Assembly: GCA_022821085.1 (NCBI GenBank)
Contig: JAJEEG010000007.1
Location: 86,916-136,622 of the forward strand
DNA: 49,707 nt
From: Candidatus Latescibacterota bacterium
GTDB taxonomy: Bacteria; JAAXHH01
Direction of reading: 5' to 3'
Shown: one piece after another, positions 33,146 to 41,313 of the stretch
Position numbering within the stretch: position 1 is the stretch's first letter
Layout: every line of letters starts with the position of its first letter
The notes under the pieces: generated by a model
The model's database searches: none
Told to the model about the DNA's origin: nothing
The model's input: only the letters and a program-made list of their open reading frames with translations
Translations under genes and position numbers: made by a program

Positions 33146-33217
33146 CGGCCGGGCCGGCGCTCCAGAACGGCACGGCACTCTAGCGGCCGGGCCGGCGCTC
33201 CAGAACGGCACGGCACT
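33142..33217. repeat. 38-bp perfect tandem duplication
   Basis: Two identical 38-base copies, 33142-33179 and 33180-33217, each starting CTAGCGGCCGGGCC and ending GGCACGGCACT. The first copy includes the channel gene's TAG stop. It fills most of the gap between convergent genes. Confidence 0.92.
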
Positions 33218-33239
33218 CCAGGTCGGCGCGCCTGTTTCC

Positions 33240-34355
33240 TCAGAGGCCCTGCCTCAGAGTCCGCAGAAACCGCTCCATGCCGTTGACGGCGTAATCGAGG
33301 ACGTTGGCGTTGTCCGGCACGCTGTGGTACCAGTCGCGAACCACTTCTTCCGCGGGCTTTCCCGCGAAGTTGTACCCCCGGTTTTCCCCGCCCCGCTTGT
33401 CCGGTTCCCAGATCCACAGGTACAGGCCGGCAAACTGTTCTTCCCCTTCCCAGGCCAGCCGCAGGGCTTCGTAACAGCGCCGCTGGGCTTCCAGGTCGAG
33501 GGGCTTCTCCGACACGTAGTTCCAGGGATGGCCGGCGACACCGGACTGGCTCATGTAACCGATCTCGGTGAACAACAGGGGTTTGTTCCATCGGGCCTGC
33601 CAGCGCAGCAGATCCGCCTTGACCGGGCGCCAGGCGGAGACCAGTTGTTCTACGGTGGGATCCTCGGATTCCGACAGTTCGTAATAGGCCGAAATCCCCA
33701 GGAAATCGAGGTCGTCCCAGAAGGCGACCCGGTCATACCGGTCCCAGTTCGCGGAATAGGTGAGTTGCCCCGGGAAGACCCCGCGCACCTCGGCGATGGT
33801 CTCCCGCCATTGTCCGGTGAACCTCTCGGCCGATACGAGCTCCGTACCCACGCTCAGGTACTCTACGTCCATTTCCGCGGCCAGCCGGGCGTAGTGGCGG
33901 ATCATGCCGCGGTAACTTTCAAACCACGCCTCCCAATCGCCCGGGGCTATGGTCCCGCGCCATTCTTTCTCGCCGGGACGGTCCAGGTTGACGATGGGCG
34001 TCAGCAGGACCTTCAACCCCATCCGGTGGGCGTAGTCGATGACTTCCCGGATCACGCGTTCGTACTGTTCCCGCGAAGCGCCGTCCGACGGGCGGGTGAA
34101 ATGGGTGACGGAATCCACGGAGTCCTGCAGGACGAAAACGGGGACGGAGAGGTGGGATGCGCCCAGGGCCGCGATGTCTTCCAGGGAGGACCGGTAATAG
34201 GACATCCCCTCCGAGGCCTTGAATACCCCCAGGGCGACGCCCTTCTGCATCACGGGGCGTATGGCGGTGCGCCCCGACCACAGGATGGTCAGGTCGAACA
34301 ACAGCAGGCAGATGGCGAGCAGCAGGCCGAGGAAGGGGAGGATGAGGCGGCGCAT
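33240..34355 (-). CDS. Membrane-anchored glycoside-hydrolase-like TIM barrel (GH113-like)
   Basis: 371 residues. One N-terminal hydrophobic helix (LILPFLGLLLAICLLLFDLTIL) anchors or exports the protein. The rest is a TIM barrel similar to GH113 beta-mannanases and related proteins: GVALGVFKASEGMSYYRSSL at the start, VEYLSVGTELVSAE with the probable acid/base Glu, LDFLGISAYYEL, and LLFTEIGYMSQ with the probable nucleophile Glu, then LYLWIWEPDKRGG. Activity on beta-mannan or another glycan is plausible but unproven. ATG 34355 follows the kptA stop after one base, so the two genes are likely co-translated, although their functions appear unrelated. Confidence 0.75.
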   Translation of the reverse strand: MRRLILPFLGLLLAICLLLFDLTILWSGRTAIRPVMQKGVALGVFKASEGMSYYRSSLEDIAALGASHLSVPVFVLQDSVDSVTHFTRPSDGASREQYERVIREVIDYAHRMGLKVLLTPIVNLDRPGEKEWRGTIAPGDWEAWFESYRGMIRHYARLAAEMDVEYLSVGTELVSAERFTGQWRETIAEVRGVFPGQLTYSANWDRYDRVAFWDDLDFLGISAYYELSESEDPTVEQLVSAWRPVKADLLRWQARWNKPLLFTEIGYMSQSGVAGHPWNYVSEKPLDLEAQRRCYEALRLAWEGEEQFAGLYLWIWEPDKRGGENRGYNFAGKPAEEVVRDWYHSVPDNANVLDYAVNGMERFLRTLRQGL

Positions 34356-34356
34356 G

Positions 34357-34959
34357 CTATCTGCGCGGAGGGGCCTTCCGCTTCCGGCGGCCGAACAGGG
34401 CGGGAGGCGGCGGGGCCTCCTGCAGCACATCGATGAACTCGGAAGGCACGCCCGTCGTCAGGATGACCGGCGAGCGGTCATAGAAATTCACGCCGGCTTC
34501 CGTGGCCTGCCGGGCGTTGATGCGGAAGACGACCGGCGTATCCGTCTGGTTCCTGGCCACCTGCGCGGCGATTTCTTCGGAAAGGGAAAGATGGACGTAC
34601 TGGCGGTCGCTGGGCGTCAGGCCGCCATTGGTGATAACCGAGGCCCGCGCGGGTACGGTCGCGTAATAGAGGAACTCGGGCGGATCCGCGGGAGGCAGCC
34701 CCAGGTCGATGGGAAAACTATGTCCGTAGCGCGCCCGGATGCGGTCCTCCTCCACCTCGAATCTTCTCTTCTCCGCGCCGTCGGCGATCTCGAGGATCTC
34801 ATCCTTCGCCAGCTGATCGAACTTCTCCTGGATGGCCTCGACGATCTCGTCGATCGAAGCGTATCCCCTTTCGTCGAGGGTAATGGAGAATCTTTCGGGT
34901 TTGTGCCGGAGTATCAGGGAGAGGAGCTTGGAGAGTCTTTCGCGTCTTATTGGATCCAT
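34357..34959 (-). CDS. kptA: RNA 2'-phosphotransferase (Tpt1/KptA)
   Basis: 200 residues. The family removes a 2'-phosphate from RNA by transfer to NAD+, giving ADP-ribose 1'',2''-cyclic phosphate. Seen are LSLILRHKPE (the conserved Arg-His), ITLDERGYASIDEI, RIRARYGHS (usually IRANQGHS), and RQYVHLS (usually RxHVHLS) with the second catalytic His. The usual LYHGT motif is here LYYATV, losing the His and Gly. The end (SPVILTTGVPSEFI) matches the family's NGVWLT-VPP region. Whether NAD+ binding is altered is unclear. Stop is TAG, directly before the glycosidase-like gene. Confidence 0.85.
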   Translation of the reverse strand: MDPIRRERLSKLLSLILRHKPERFSITLDERGYASIDEIVEAIQEKFDQLAKDEILEIADGAEKRRFEVEEDRIRARYGHSFPIDLGLPPADPPEFLYYATVPARASVITNGGLTPSDRQYVHLSLSEEIAAQVARNQTDTPVVFRINARQATEAGVNFYDRSPVILTTGVPSEFIDVLQEAPPPPALFGRRKRKAPPRR

Positions 34960-35116
34960 TGATGAGGTCTTTCTGATGGAGTCTTGCCTGTGCGGGCGAA
35001 GGTGGCCACGATGGCGGTGCGGGCCATGCCGGCCGATGCGATGTACCTGAACGGGCTGTGAAAAGGAACCTACGGAGTATATGGCGGGCGACGCGCACTG
35101 TCAAGATCAAAGCCGA

Positions 35117-35169
35117 GCGGCCGCGCCACGACGAATGCTAGCCCGCCCCGAACGGCCGCGCCACGACGA
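35117..35169. repeat. 18-base direct repeat upstream of kptA / after SDR 2
   Basis: CGGCCGCGCCACGACGA occurs at 35118-35134 and 35153-35169, a 35-base period, in the 232-base gap between SDR 2 (stop at 35192) and kptA (start at 34959). Confidence 0.75.
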
Positions 35170-35191
35170 GTCCGGGTTCGCCCCGGCGCGT

Positions 35192-35983
35192 TCAGTTCAT
35201 TTCCATGCCGCCGTCCACGTTGATCGCCTGGCCGGTGATCAGCGTGTTCTCGTCGGATGCGACGAAGACCGCCGCGGCGGCGATCTCTTCGGGTTCGGAG
35301 ACCCGCTTGAGGGGGATTTTCTCCACGAGCCGGGCGCGGGCTGTCCCCCGTTCGTAGCCGAACAGGCGGGCGCGGTCCTCGTCGATGTGGTCCCACATGG
35401 GCGTGGCCACGACGCCCGGGCACAGCGCGTTGACCAGGATCCCGTGGTCGGCGAGCGCAAGGGCCGCGGATTGCGTGATGCTGATGATGGCCATCTTGCT
35501 GGCGGCGTAGGCGCTGGAGTCGGCCCTCCCGTGACGGCCCGAGATGGAGGACATGTTGATGATGCGGCCGCCGCCCCCCTGGCGGATCATCTGACGGGCC
35601 GCCGCCTGCATGCAGAAATAGGTCCCCTTCAGGTTGAGATCGATGACCTGGTCCCATTCCGTCTCGGTCAGATCGAGAAAGGGCTTGATCTCCACCCGTC
35701 CGGCGTTGTTGACCAGGATATCCAGCCTGCCCAGCGCCGATACGGCTTCTACGATCATGGGTTCGATGCGGTCGACGCGGACCAGGTCGGCGGTCAATGC
35801 CGCCGCGATGCCTCCGCCGTCGCGTATCCGGTCCGCCGTGGCTTCCGCGCTTTCGCGATCGATGTCCACGGCCGCCACGTGCGCGCCTTCCTGCGCGAGT
35901 CTCAGCGCGATGGCCTGACCGATACCGCGCCCCGCTCCGGTGACGACCGCCCGCTTTTCCGACAGACGCCCTGTCGCACTCAT
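35192..35983 (-). CDS. Short-chain dehydrogenase/reductase 2
   Basis: 263 residues, classical SDR. TGAGRGIGQAIALRL binds the cofactor, with Asp in VAAVDIDRES favouring NAD(H). NNAGRVEIKPF is the central motif, MSSISG...AYAASKMAI holds Ser-Tyr-Lys, and LVNALCPGVVATPM and ITGQAINVDGGMEM close the fold. The closest general types are FabG-like or polyol dehydrogenases; no substrate can be assigned. AGGAG eight bases before ATG supports the start. A Gfo/Idh oxidoreductase lies 60 bases upstream on the same strand and may be in the same operon, suggesting sugar or polyol metabolism. Confidence 0.9.
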   Translation of the reverse strand: MSATGRLSEKRAVVTGAGRGIGQAIALRLAQEGAHVAAVDIDRESAEATADRIRDGGGIAAALTADLVRVDRIEPMIVEAVSALGRLDILVNNAGRVEIKPFLDLTETEWDQVIDLNLKGTYFCMQAAARQMIRQGGGGRIINMSSISGRHGRADSSAYAASKMAIISITQSAALALADHGILVNALCPGVVATPMWDHIDEDRARLFGYERGTARARLVEKIPLKRVSEPEEIAAAAVFVASDENTLITGQAINVDGGMEMN

Positions 35984-36043
35984 GTTCGGTCTCCTGGTTC
36001 TCCTGATTCCGGCCGCGCCCTGGCGCGACAGGTCCTGCCCGGC

Positions 36044-37027
36044 CTACCCGGCAACCTCAACCGCTTTTCCCGCTTCGACCGATTGGTAGGCCGCCTCGCT
36101 GACCTGGGAAACGGCGAGCGCGAATTGCGGGGGCTCATACCCCTTCCCCCCGTTGCGGATCATGCGAAAAAACGCGGCGTCCGGCGTGTCCTCCGAGATC
36201 CTTGCCGGGACCTTCAGCGGCTCGTCGTTCAACAGGACCGACTTGACGCGCCACTGGTGCAGGTGGAAGACCAGGCTGCCCTCGCTGCCGTGGATCGCAA
36301 TGCGTTCGTCATGACGGGATGCGTTTCCGAAGGTGTTCAGCGTGCCGTACGCGCCTCCTTCGAACCGCACGGCCACCACCATGTTGATATCCACGTCCCT
36401 GCCGGCCTTGTCCAGGAAAGCGCTCACCTCGAGGGGTTTCAGATCCGTTATCCACAGCGTGGAGGCCACGAGATGGCTGCCCGTGTCCAGGAACATGCCG
36501 CCGCCTGAGAGGACCGGGTCGAGCCTCCAGCCTCGCGTGCCGCCCCAGTTCTGCGTGACGTAGGCCACCACGCCGCGGATCTCTCCGATGGCGCCGTTCC
36601 GGATCAACTCCCGGGCGTAGACATGGGGCGCCATGAAATTGCGCTGATAGCTCACCAGCAGGATCCGGTCCCGCGCCGCCGCCTTGCCGATCAGCGCACG
36701 CGTGTGGCTGGATGAAATAGTAAGGGGTTTTTCGACGAGCACGTGCAGGCCGCGATCGAGCGCATAGTCCACCTGCTCGTAGTGCAGGGCGTGGGGAGAA
36801 CTCACCATGACCGCGTCCAGCCGGTGGTCCTCGATCATGTCCCGGTAATCGGCGTGGAAGGGCACCTGGCCGCCCCACCGTTCCATCAATGCCGAAGCCG
36901 CGCCTTCTGAAGTATCCGCCACCGCGGCGAGATTCACCGCCCCGTCGTCTTTGATGCGCGGCACATGGGCCCCTCTCATGTTGCCGCCGCAACCGATCAG
37001 CGCGACGCGCAATCGCTTCTTAGCCAT
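36044..37027 (-). CDS. Gfo/Idh/MocA family oxidoreductase 2
   Basis: 327 residues. VALIGCGGNMRGAHV is the N-terminal nucleotide-binding motif, MVSSPHALHYEQV the helix before the active site, and HVLVEKPLTISSS the EKP motif. GGGMFLDTGSHLVASTLW carries the Asp and His of the active site of the C-terminal domain. It probably oxidises or reduces a sugar or polyol with NAD(P). GGAG eight bases before ATG 37027 supports the start. It is unlike the first Gfo/Idh protein at 14513 except in the shared fold. Confidence 0.9.
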   Translation of the reverse strand: MAKKRLRVALIGCGGNMRGAHVPRIKDDGAVNLAAVADTSEGAASALMERWGGQVPFHADYRDMIEDHRLDAVMVSSPHALHYEQVDYALDRGLHVLVEKPLTISSSHTRALIGKAAARDRILLVSYQRNFMAPHVYARELIRNGAIGEIRGVVAYVTQNWGGTRGWRLDPVLSGGGMFLDTGSHLVASTLWITDLKPLEVSAFLDKAGRDVDINMVVAVRFEGGAYGTLNTFGNASRHDERIAIHGSEGSLVFHLHQWRVKSVLLNDEPLKVPARISEDTPDAAFFRMIRNGGKGYEPPQFALAVSQVSEAAYQSVEAGKAVEVAG

Positions 37028-37086
37028 GACGAGAACTCCAATCCGTACTCGATACCTGAAGGGGGATGATCAGAGATGGTCTCACG

Positions 37087-37380
37087 TTATGAAGCCTGGT
37101 CGCGGACCGCCTGTATTTTGGCCTTCTTCTCCTCTTCCAGCCGTTCCCGTTCCTGAACCAGTTGCTCCCGCAGGGCGTGTACCTGCTGCTGGAACTCGGG
37201 ACCTGTCGCCTGGGCAGCGAGCGCTTTGATCTTCGATTCGATCATGATCTCCTGTTCCGCGACCTTGGCCTGGTATTCCTTTTCCAGGTTGGCGATCCCG
37301 TTGCGCTGCTCGTCCGTCAGCTTGCCGCCCTGCTGTGCGCCGGCGGTCTTCTCCATGGCGATTTCCAGTGCGCTTTTCAT
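37087..37380 (-). CDS. Small coiled-coil protein of unknown function
   Basis: 97 residues, highly charged and helical, with Glu/Lys/Gln/Ala predominating (NLEKEYQAKVAEQEIMIESK, REQLVQERERLEEEKKAK). Coiled coil is likely across residues ~20-92. No signal peptide or membrane segment. The frame is open upstream to 37737, but GGAG five bases before ATG 37380 and the change of composition fix this start. It lies between a Gfo/Idh oxidoreductase and a DUF457 membrane protein. No family recognised. Confidence 0.72.
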   Translation of the reverse strand: MKSALEIAMEKTAGAQQGGKLTDEQRNGIANLEKEYQAKVAEQEIMIESKIKALAAQATGPEFQQQVHALREQLVQERERLEEEKKAKIQAVRDQAS

Positions 37381-37454
37381 GGTAACTCCGGAATGATGGC
37401 GGACATCGCTCAATGTTGATGGCGGACGCCGCACGATTCGATCGCTTCCGCGGC

Positions 37455-37973
37455 TCAGTTTCCTCCGACCAGGCGTCGGATACGCCGGCCCGTCTGTTCG
37501 ATGTAACCGTCGAGCACCAGGTGACTTGCGTAAGCCGACACCGATACGACGTAGCAGACGATCGGAAAGGAATCCACGGTCTGTTTCAGATACATGGGGA
37601 CGAGCAGGAAGAGCGCGGGCACCAGCAGCATGGCGAGCCAGGTGTGGGTCCACCCCCTGTGCTTGCCGAGCAGTGGAAGCATCGCGCCGAGACCGAGCAA
37701 AGCCGCGGTCCTGTAGTCCCCGATCAAGATAAACCATATGTCGAGCAGAATCAACAGGCGGTAGAACAGTCGTTGCGATTTGCTTTCCGTATCCACGTCC
37801 GGGAAACAGGCGGACAGCATCCCGATGGCGAGCAGCAGAAGGACCTTCGGCCAGACGTCGAGCGTCCAGTATGTTTCAAGCGTTCCCGTCCACCAGAGAC
37901 CGGCAAAGCAGGCCATGCCCGCCAGCATCGTGGCGGCGAAACCACCCCAGAGATGTCCACGGAAATCGGCCAT
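37455..37973 (-). CDS. DUF457 (YdjM-type) membrane-bound metal-dependent hydrolase
   Basis: 172 residues with about four or five hydrophobic helices. The family motif residues are present: ADFRGHLWGG near the N-terminus (His), ACFPDVDTESKSQ (PDxD), KHRGWTHTWLA (HRxxTHS-like) and ASHLVLDGY (His and Asp). These are the predicted metal ligands of the LexA-regulated YdjM group, whose reaction is not established. It sits in the - strand run with maf and dtd, with a 63-base gap to maf. Confidence 0.82.
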   Translation of the reverse strand: MADFRGHLWGGFAATMLAGMACFAGLWWTGTLETYWTLDVWPKVLLLLAIGMLSACFPDVDTESKSQRLFYRLLILLDIWFILIGDYRTAALLGLGAMLPLLGKHRGWTHTWLAMLLVPALFLLVPMYLKQTVDSFPIVCYVVSVSAYASHLVLDGYIEQTGRRIRRLVGGN

Positions 37974-38036
37974 GGATTTGTTCAGTCGGCCCTGAATCCT
38001 GCCGTGGCGTCCATCATCACCTCGATGCGGCCCAAG

Positions 38037-38621
38037 TCACGTCGCCAGGTCATCGAAGTGCGTCAGCGTTTTCAGCAACCGGGCAAGGGGAAGGCCGATC
38101 ACGTTGTAAAAACATCCCTCGACACGGGTGATCAGTGAAGCGCCGAGCGCGTGAGCGCCATAGGACCCCGCCTTGTCCAGGGGCTCGCCCGTGTCCACGT
38201 ACGTCCGGATTTCATCGTCGCTGCATGCGCGCATGAAGACGGTCGTCCATTCGTGTCCCGTCACCGAGCGATTCGTTCCGACCTCCAGCAGGGCGAAGGC
38301 CGTAAGCACCCGATGGGCGTGACCGGTCAACCTGCCCAGCATGGCACAGGCGTCCTCCGCATCGACCGGCTTGCCCAGTACCTGGCCTTCGAAGAGGACC
38401 ACCGTGTCCGCGCCGAGCACCAGGCGGCCGCGGACGTCGACCCGGCCGGCCGCGCTTTTCGCTTTCGCCAGGGCAAGCCGTTCGCCCGTACCGGCCGGAT
38501 CCACTTCAAACGAATACCGCGACTCATCGACGTCGGGCGTCACGACTTCGAAAGGAATCCCGATCTGCCGGAGCAGGCCGGACCGGCGCGGCGAAGTGGA
38601 AGCCAGGACGATCTCATTCAT
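38037..38621 (-). CDS. maf: Maf-family nucleoside triphosphate pyrophosphatase
   Basis: 194 residues. [19 protein letters not shown] is the N-terminal signature with Ser and Arg-Arg, VTPDVDES follows, KAKSAAGR and [17 protein letters not shown] hold the catalytic Asp and Lys-Pro, and [16 protein letters not shown] with [11 protein letters not shown] closes the site. Maf proteins hydrolyse modified or canonical dTTP/UTP (YhdE type) to monophosphates. ATG 38621 overlaps the dtd stop as ATGA, so translation is coupled. The longer open frame reaching 38918 lies within dtd and is not used. Confidence 0.93.
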   Translation of the reverse strand: MNEIVLASTSPRRSGLLRQIGIPFEVVTPDVDESRYSFEVDPAGTGERLALAKAKSAAGRVDVRGRLVLGADTVVLFEGQVLGKPVDAEDACAMLGRLTGHAHRVLTAFALLEVGTNRSVTGHEWTTVFMRACSDDEIRTYVDTGEPLDKAGSYGAHALGASLITRVEGCFYNVIGLPLARLLKTLTHFDDLAT

Positions 38622-39061
38622 CGGCGGGACTCGACGGTCAAGGTCACGGGGCCGTCGTTGACCAGCGACACTTCCATGAAGGCGCCGAAACGGCCGGTGG
38701 CGACCCGTATGCCATGTTCCCTGAGGCGTTCGACCGCCAACTCGTACAGCGGTTCGGCGTGTTCGGGCGGCGCGGCGCTTTCGAAACTGGGCCTGCGGCC
38801 CTTGCGGGTATCTGCGAACAGGGTAAACTGCGAAATGGCCAGTACCTCGCCCCCCACGTCGTGCAGCGAACGATTCATCTTCCCCTGATCGTCTCCGAAG
38901 ATCCGCAGTCCGCAGCACTTGTTTACGACGTACTCCACGTCCTCCGGCGCATCGTCCTTCGCAATGCCGAGGAGCAGCACGAGACCGGGACCGATTTCTC
39001 CGGTTACCGCGCCGTCGATTATGACGGAAGCGCTCGATACGCGTTGTAATACCACTCGCAT
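38618..39061 (-). CDS. dtd: D-aminoacyl-tRNA deacylase
   Basis: 147 residues, standard length. Hydrolyses D-amino acids (and glycine from mischarged tRNA-Ala) from tRNA. The start [17 protein letters not shown] is typical; [19 protein letters not shown] contains the SQFTL/F motif, and [15 protein letters not shown] the NxGPVT motif with the cross-subunit Gly-Pro. GLVLLLGI and the Cys-rich KCCGLRIF stretch are also family-like. It is translationally coupled to maf. Confidence 0.95.
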   Translation of the reverse strand: MRVVLQRVSSASVIIDGAVTGEIGPGLVLLLGIAKDDAPEDVEYVVNKCCGLRIFGDDQGKMNRSLHDVGGEVLAISQFTLFADTRKGRRPSFESAAPPEHAEPLYELAVERLREHGIRVATGRFGAFMEVSLVNDGPVTLTVESRR

Positions 39062-39116
39062 TGAATCAGATCCTGGTAAGCTTGAGTCCGCGAAAACTTG
39101 CTTAGCGACTATGCGA

Positions 39117-39530
39117 CTATAATGCGAATTCAGAAAGCCGTGCTCGGATTGCCTTTGGAGGACGAGGCCAGGTGTAGTACCCGTTCTCTCTCGTCCATGA
39201 ACGTGTGTCGAAAACCCCAGGGCTTTCTTCGCTCACGATTTCTACCAATTTACCATGGGGAATAAGATACCAGGTCCCATCAATCGGAAAACTCATATAT
39301 AAGTTCTTACCAACGTACTTCGTGTAAATCCCCATACCCGACTTAAGTTGAACTTTCAGAGTCTGGTCACCATCCTTGTGATAAGCAAGAAAATCAGCGC
39401 CCTGCCAGTCATCAGACAGTTTGATGCAGTTGAATCCATAGTCTGCAAGTTGACTCGCAACTTTCTGAAAATTATAGATTTCCTTCTGTCTGGCATTCAA
39501 TTCTTTATAACTGATTTTTCTCAAGTTCAT
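39117..39530 (-). CDS. Orphan protein with PD-(D/E)XK-like motif
   Basis: 137 residues. I cannot name a family, but [12 protein letters not shown] followed by [15 protein letters not shown] resembles the Asp...(E/Q)-x-K core of PD-(D/E)XK nucleases with Gln in the middle position, as in several restriction-like and homing enzymes. The N-terminus ([20 protein letters not shown]) looks like the helix that precedes that core. The gene is visibly AT-richer than dtd and MATE on either side, suggesting acquisition. GAGG upstream of ATG 39530 supports the start. No methyltransferase or helicase partner is near. Confidence 0.6.
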   Translation of the reverse strand: MNLRKISYKELNARQKEIYNFQKVASQLADYGFNCIKLSDDWQGADFLAYHKDGDQTLKVQLKSGMGIYTKYVGKNLYMSFPIDGTWYLIPHGKLVEIVSEESPGVFDTRSWTRENGYYTWPRPPKAIRARLSEFAL

Positions 39531-39634
39531 GTGTATGCCTCGCCTTCAATCCATACAATGACGTTCGATCTGGAGCTATCATGTAGTCGCCCGTTTACGT
39601 GCTGTCAAACCGGATACAGGCCAATATCCTTCCC

Positions 39635-40978
39635 CTAGATCGCTACCCGCTTCCAGCGGCCCCGCCGGAACAGGAACCAGGCGATAACCAGGCGGATGCC
39701 CCAGTCCAGCGCCGTACCGTACCATACCCCCGGCAATCCCCATCCCAGTTCGATCACCAGCACGTACATCATGCCGATCCGCAGGAAGATCGCGCCGAAG
39801 ATGCTGATCAGCATGGGACTCACGGTATCTCCCGCGCCCCGCATGGCGCCGGTGTAGATCATCAGCAGGGCCGACGTCGGCAGTTCGAGGGCGGCGATAC
39901 GCACGCAAAGCACGGCCAGGGTATACACTTCCGGCGACGGGCTGTAGATACCGACGAGGAGGCCGGGCACGGCAACGAAGATCAGACCCAGCGCGCTCAT
40001 GGCGATCAGGCCGATACGAGCGGCCTTCTTCACGGCGAGCTCGGCGATCTCGGGACGCTCGGCGCCCAGGCTCTGCCCGACCACGGTGGCCACGGCCATG
40101 GACAGCCCGAATACGGGCATAAAGGAAACCATCTCCACCCGTATGGTCATGAAATGCGCCGTGAGCGCCGTCGTGCCCAGGCTGGTCACGATCCACATGA
40201 ACGAGAAATAGGCGCATTGCATCACGGACTGTTCTCCGAGATTCGGTACCGCGATGCGGATGATGGTCCGCAGGTGCTCGGATTTGATATTGCCGATGTC
40301 GCTGCCGCACAGCCTGAATCTCGCGTGACGGCGAAACAGCCTGAACACGAGCAGGACCGCACCCAGGACGTAGGCCGTGCCCGTAGCCAGGGCCGCGCCG
40401 GTTATGCCCAGTTCGGGGAAGGGTCCGATCCCGAAGATCAGCACCCAGTCGGCAAAGATGTTGTACACGTTCATGACGCCCGTGATCCACATGGGCGTCT
40501 TGGTGTCGCCGGCCGCCCGCAGGATCCCGCTGCAGGTGTAGATGAACAGGCGAAGCACGCTGAAGGCGAAGACGATGGGCATGTACTCCTGGGCCCGTGC
40601 GACGACGTCCGGCTCCGTACCCAGGAACACCATGAGATCCTCGCCGAACATCAGGCCCAGCGCGGCCACCATCAGACCGATGGATGTTCCGAGTATGATC
40701 CCCTGACCCGCGGCCTCGCAAGCCGTCTTCTGGTCGCCCCGGCCCAGGTTCCTCGCCACGACGGCGCCCGTGGCCACCCCAATGCCGTAGAACACGAAAA
40801 CCACGGTAAAGAGGATCATGGAACTCTGGCCCACGGCGGCGAAAGCCAGCGTTCCGAGGGTACCGATAAAGATGCTGTCGACGATGTATACCGTCGTGTG
40901 CATCAGGTTTTCGAGAATGGCAGGCCATGCGAGGGAGAGGATGGTGCGGTTGAGGCGTTGTCTGGAGAGGTCGAGCAT
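39635..40978 (-). CDS. MATE family efflux transporter
   Basis: About 447 residues from ATG 40978, with about 12 hydrophobic helices in two similar halves. The N-half shows LAWPAILENLMHTTVYIVDSI and GVATGAVVARNLGRGD; the C-half shows IAVPNLGEQSVMQCAYF and VATVVGQSLGAERPE. GILRAAGDTKTPMW and GAMRGAGDTVSPM are the paired MATE motifs. It should export drugs or metabolites in exchange for Na+ or H+. A longer frame begins at GTG 41041, but the extra residues are not membrane-like. Neither start has a strong ribosome site. Confidence 0.88.
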   Translation of the reverse strand: MLDLSRQRLNRTILSLAWPAILENLMHTTVYIVDSIFIGTLGTLAFAAVGQSSMILFTVVFVFYGIGVATGAVVARNLGRGDQKTACEAAGQGIILGTSIGLMVAALGLMFGEDLMVFLGTEPDVVARAQEYMPIVFAFSVLRLFIYTCSGILRAAGDTKTPMWITGVMNVYNIFADWVLIFGIGPFPELGITGAALATGTAYVLGAVLLVFRLFRRHARFRLCGSDIGNIKSEHLRTIIRIAVPNLGEQSVMQCAYFSFMWIVTSLGTTALTAHFMTIRVEMVSFMPVFGLSMAVATVVGQSLGAERPEIAELAVKKAARIGLIAMSALGLIFVAVPGLLVGIYSPSPEVYTLAVLCVRIAALELPTSALLMIYTGAMRGAGDTVSPMLISIFGAIFLRIGMMYVLVIELGWGLPGVWYGTALDWGIRLVIAWFLFRRGRWKRVAI

Positions 40979-41313
40979 GGGGTGTCCGAACGATCGGAGG
41001 ATTGGAAGAACGGTCCGTGTAAAACCCGATAAATCAGTCACTTACCAGGAAATGAAATCTCACCATGTTAGTCGTTGAAGTCCCTTGATGTCAAGGGCTT
41101 ATGCCGTGTTCGCTGAAGCGGGCAATACTCAGCATTTTCAAGCGCAGCCGGTACGGCGATACGACCGGGGTATAAACCTTGACGCGTAGTGCACCGAAAG
41201 CCATAATGACAGTTAGTCATCCCGACACCGGCCGCGTTGCGTGGACGGGATCCGTCATGAAGTTCGGTCGGAGATTGCCGAAGCAACCCTTCACCAGCCT
41301 GCAAAGTCCAGTA
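40979..41313. other. Divergent intergenic region, MATE / ahcY
   Basis: About 335 bases without a convincing gene. An in-frame extension of ahcY is open from 41179, but its translation is not family-like. CCCTTG-ATGT-CAAGGG at 41082-41097 is a 6-bp hairpin. I looked for an SAH riboswitch before ahcY and did not recognise its consensus. Confidence 0.5.

Noticed and set aside
35117-35169. CRISPR-like or attachment-site interpretation of the direct repeats in intergenic gaps
   Set aside because: Copies number two to five, have no regular spacers, differ between loci, and no cas, integrase or transposase gene is present.
40979-41313. SAH or SAM riboswitch upstream of ahcY
   Set aside because: I looked for the conserved core and only found one small hairpin; the consensus was not recognised.
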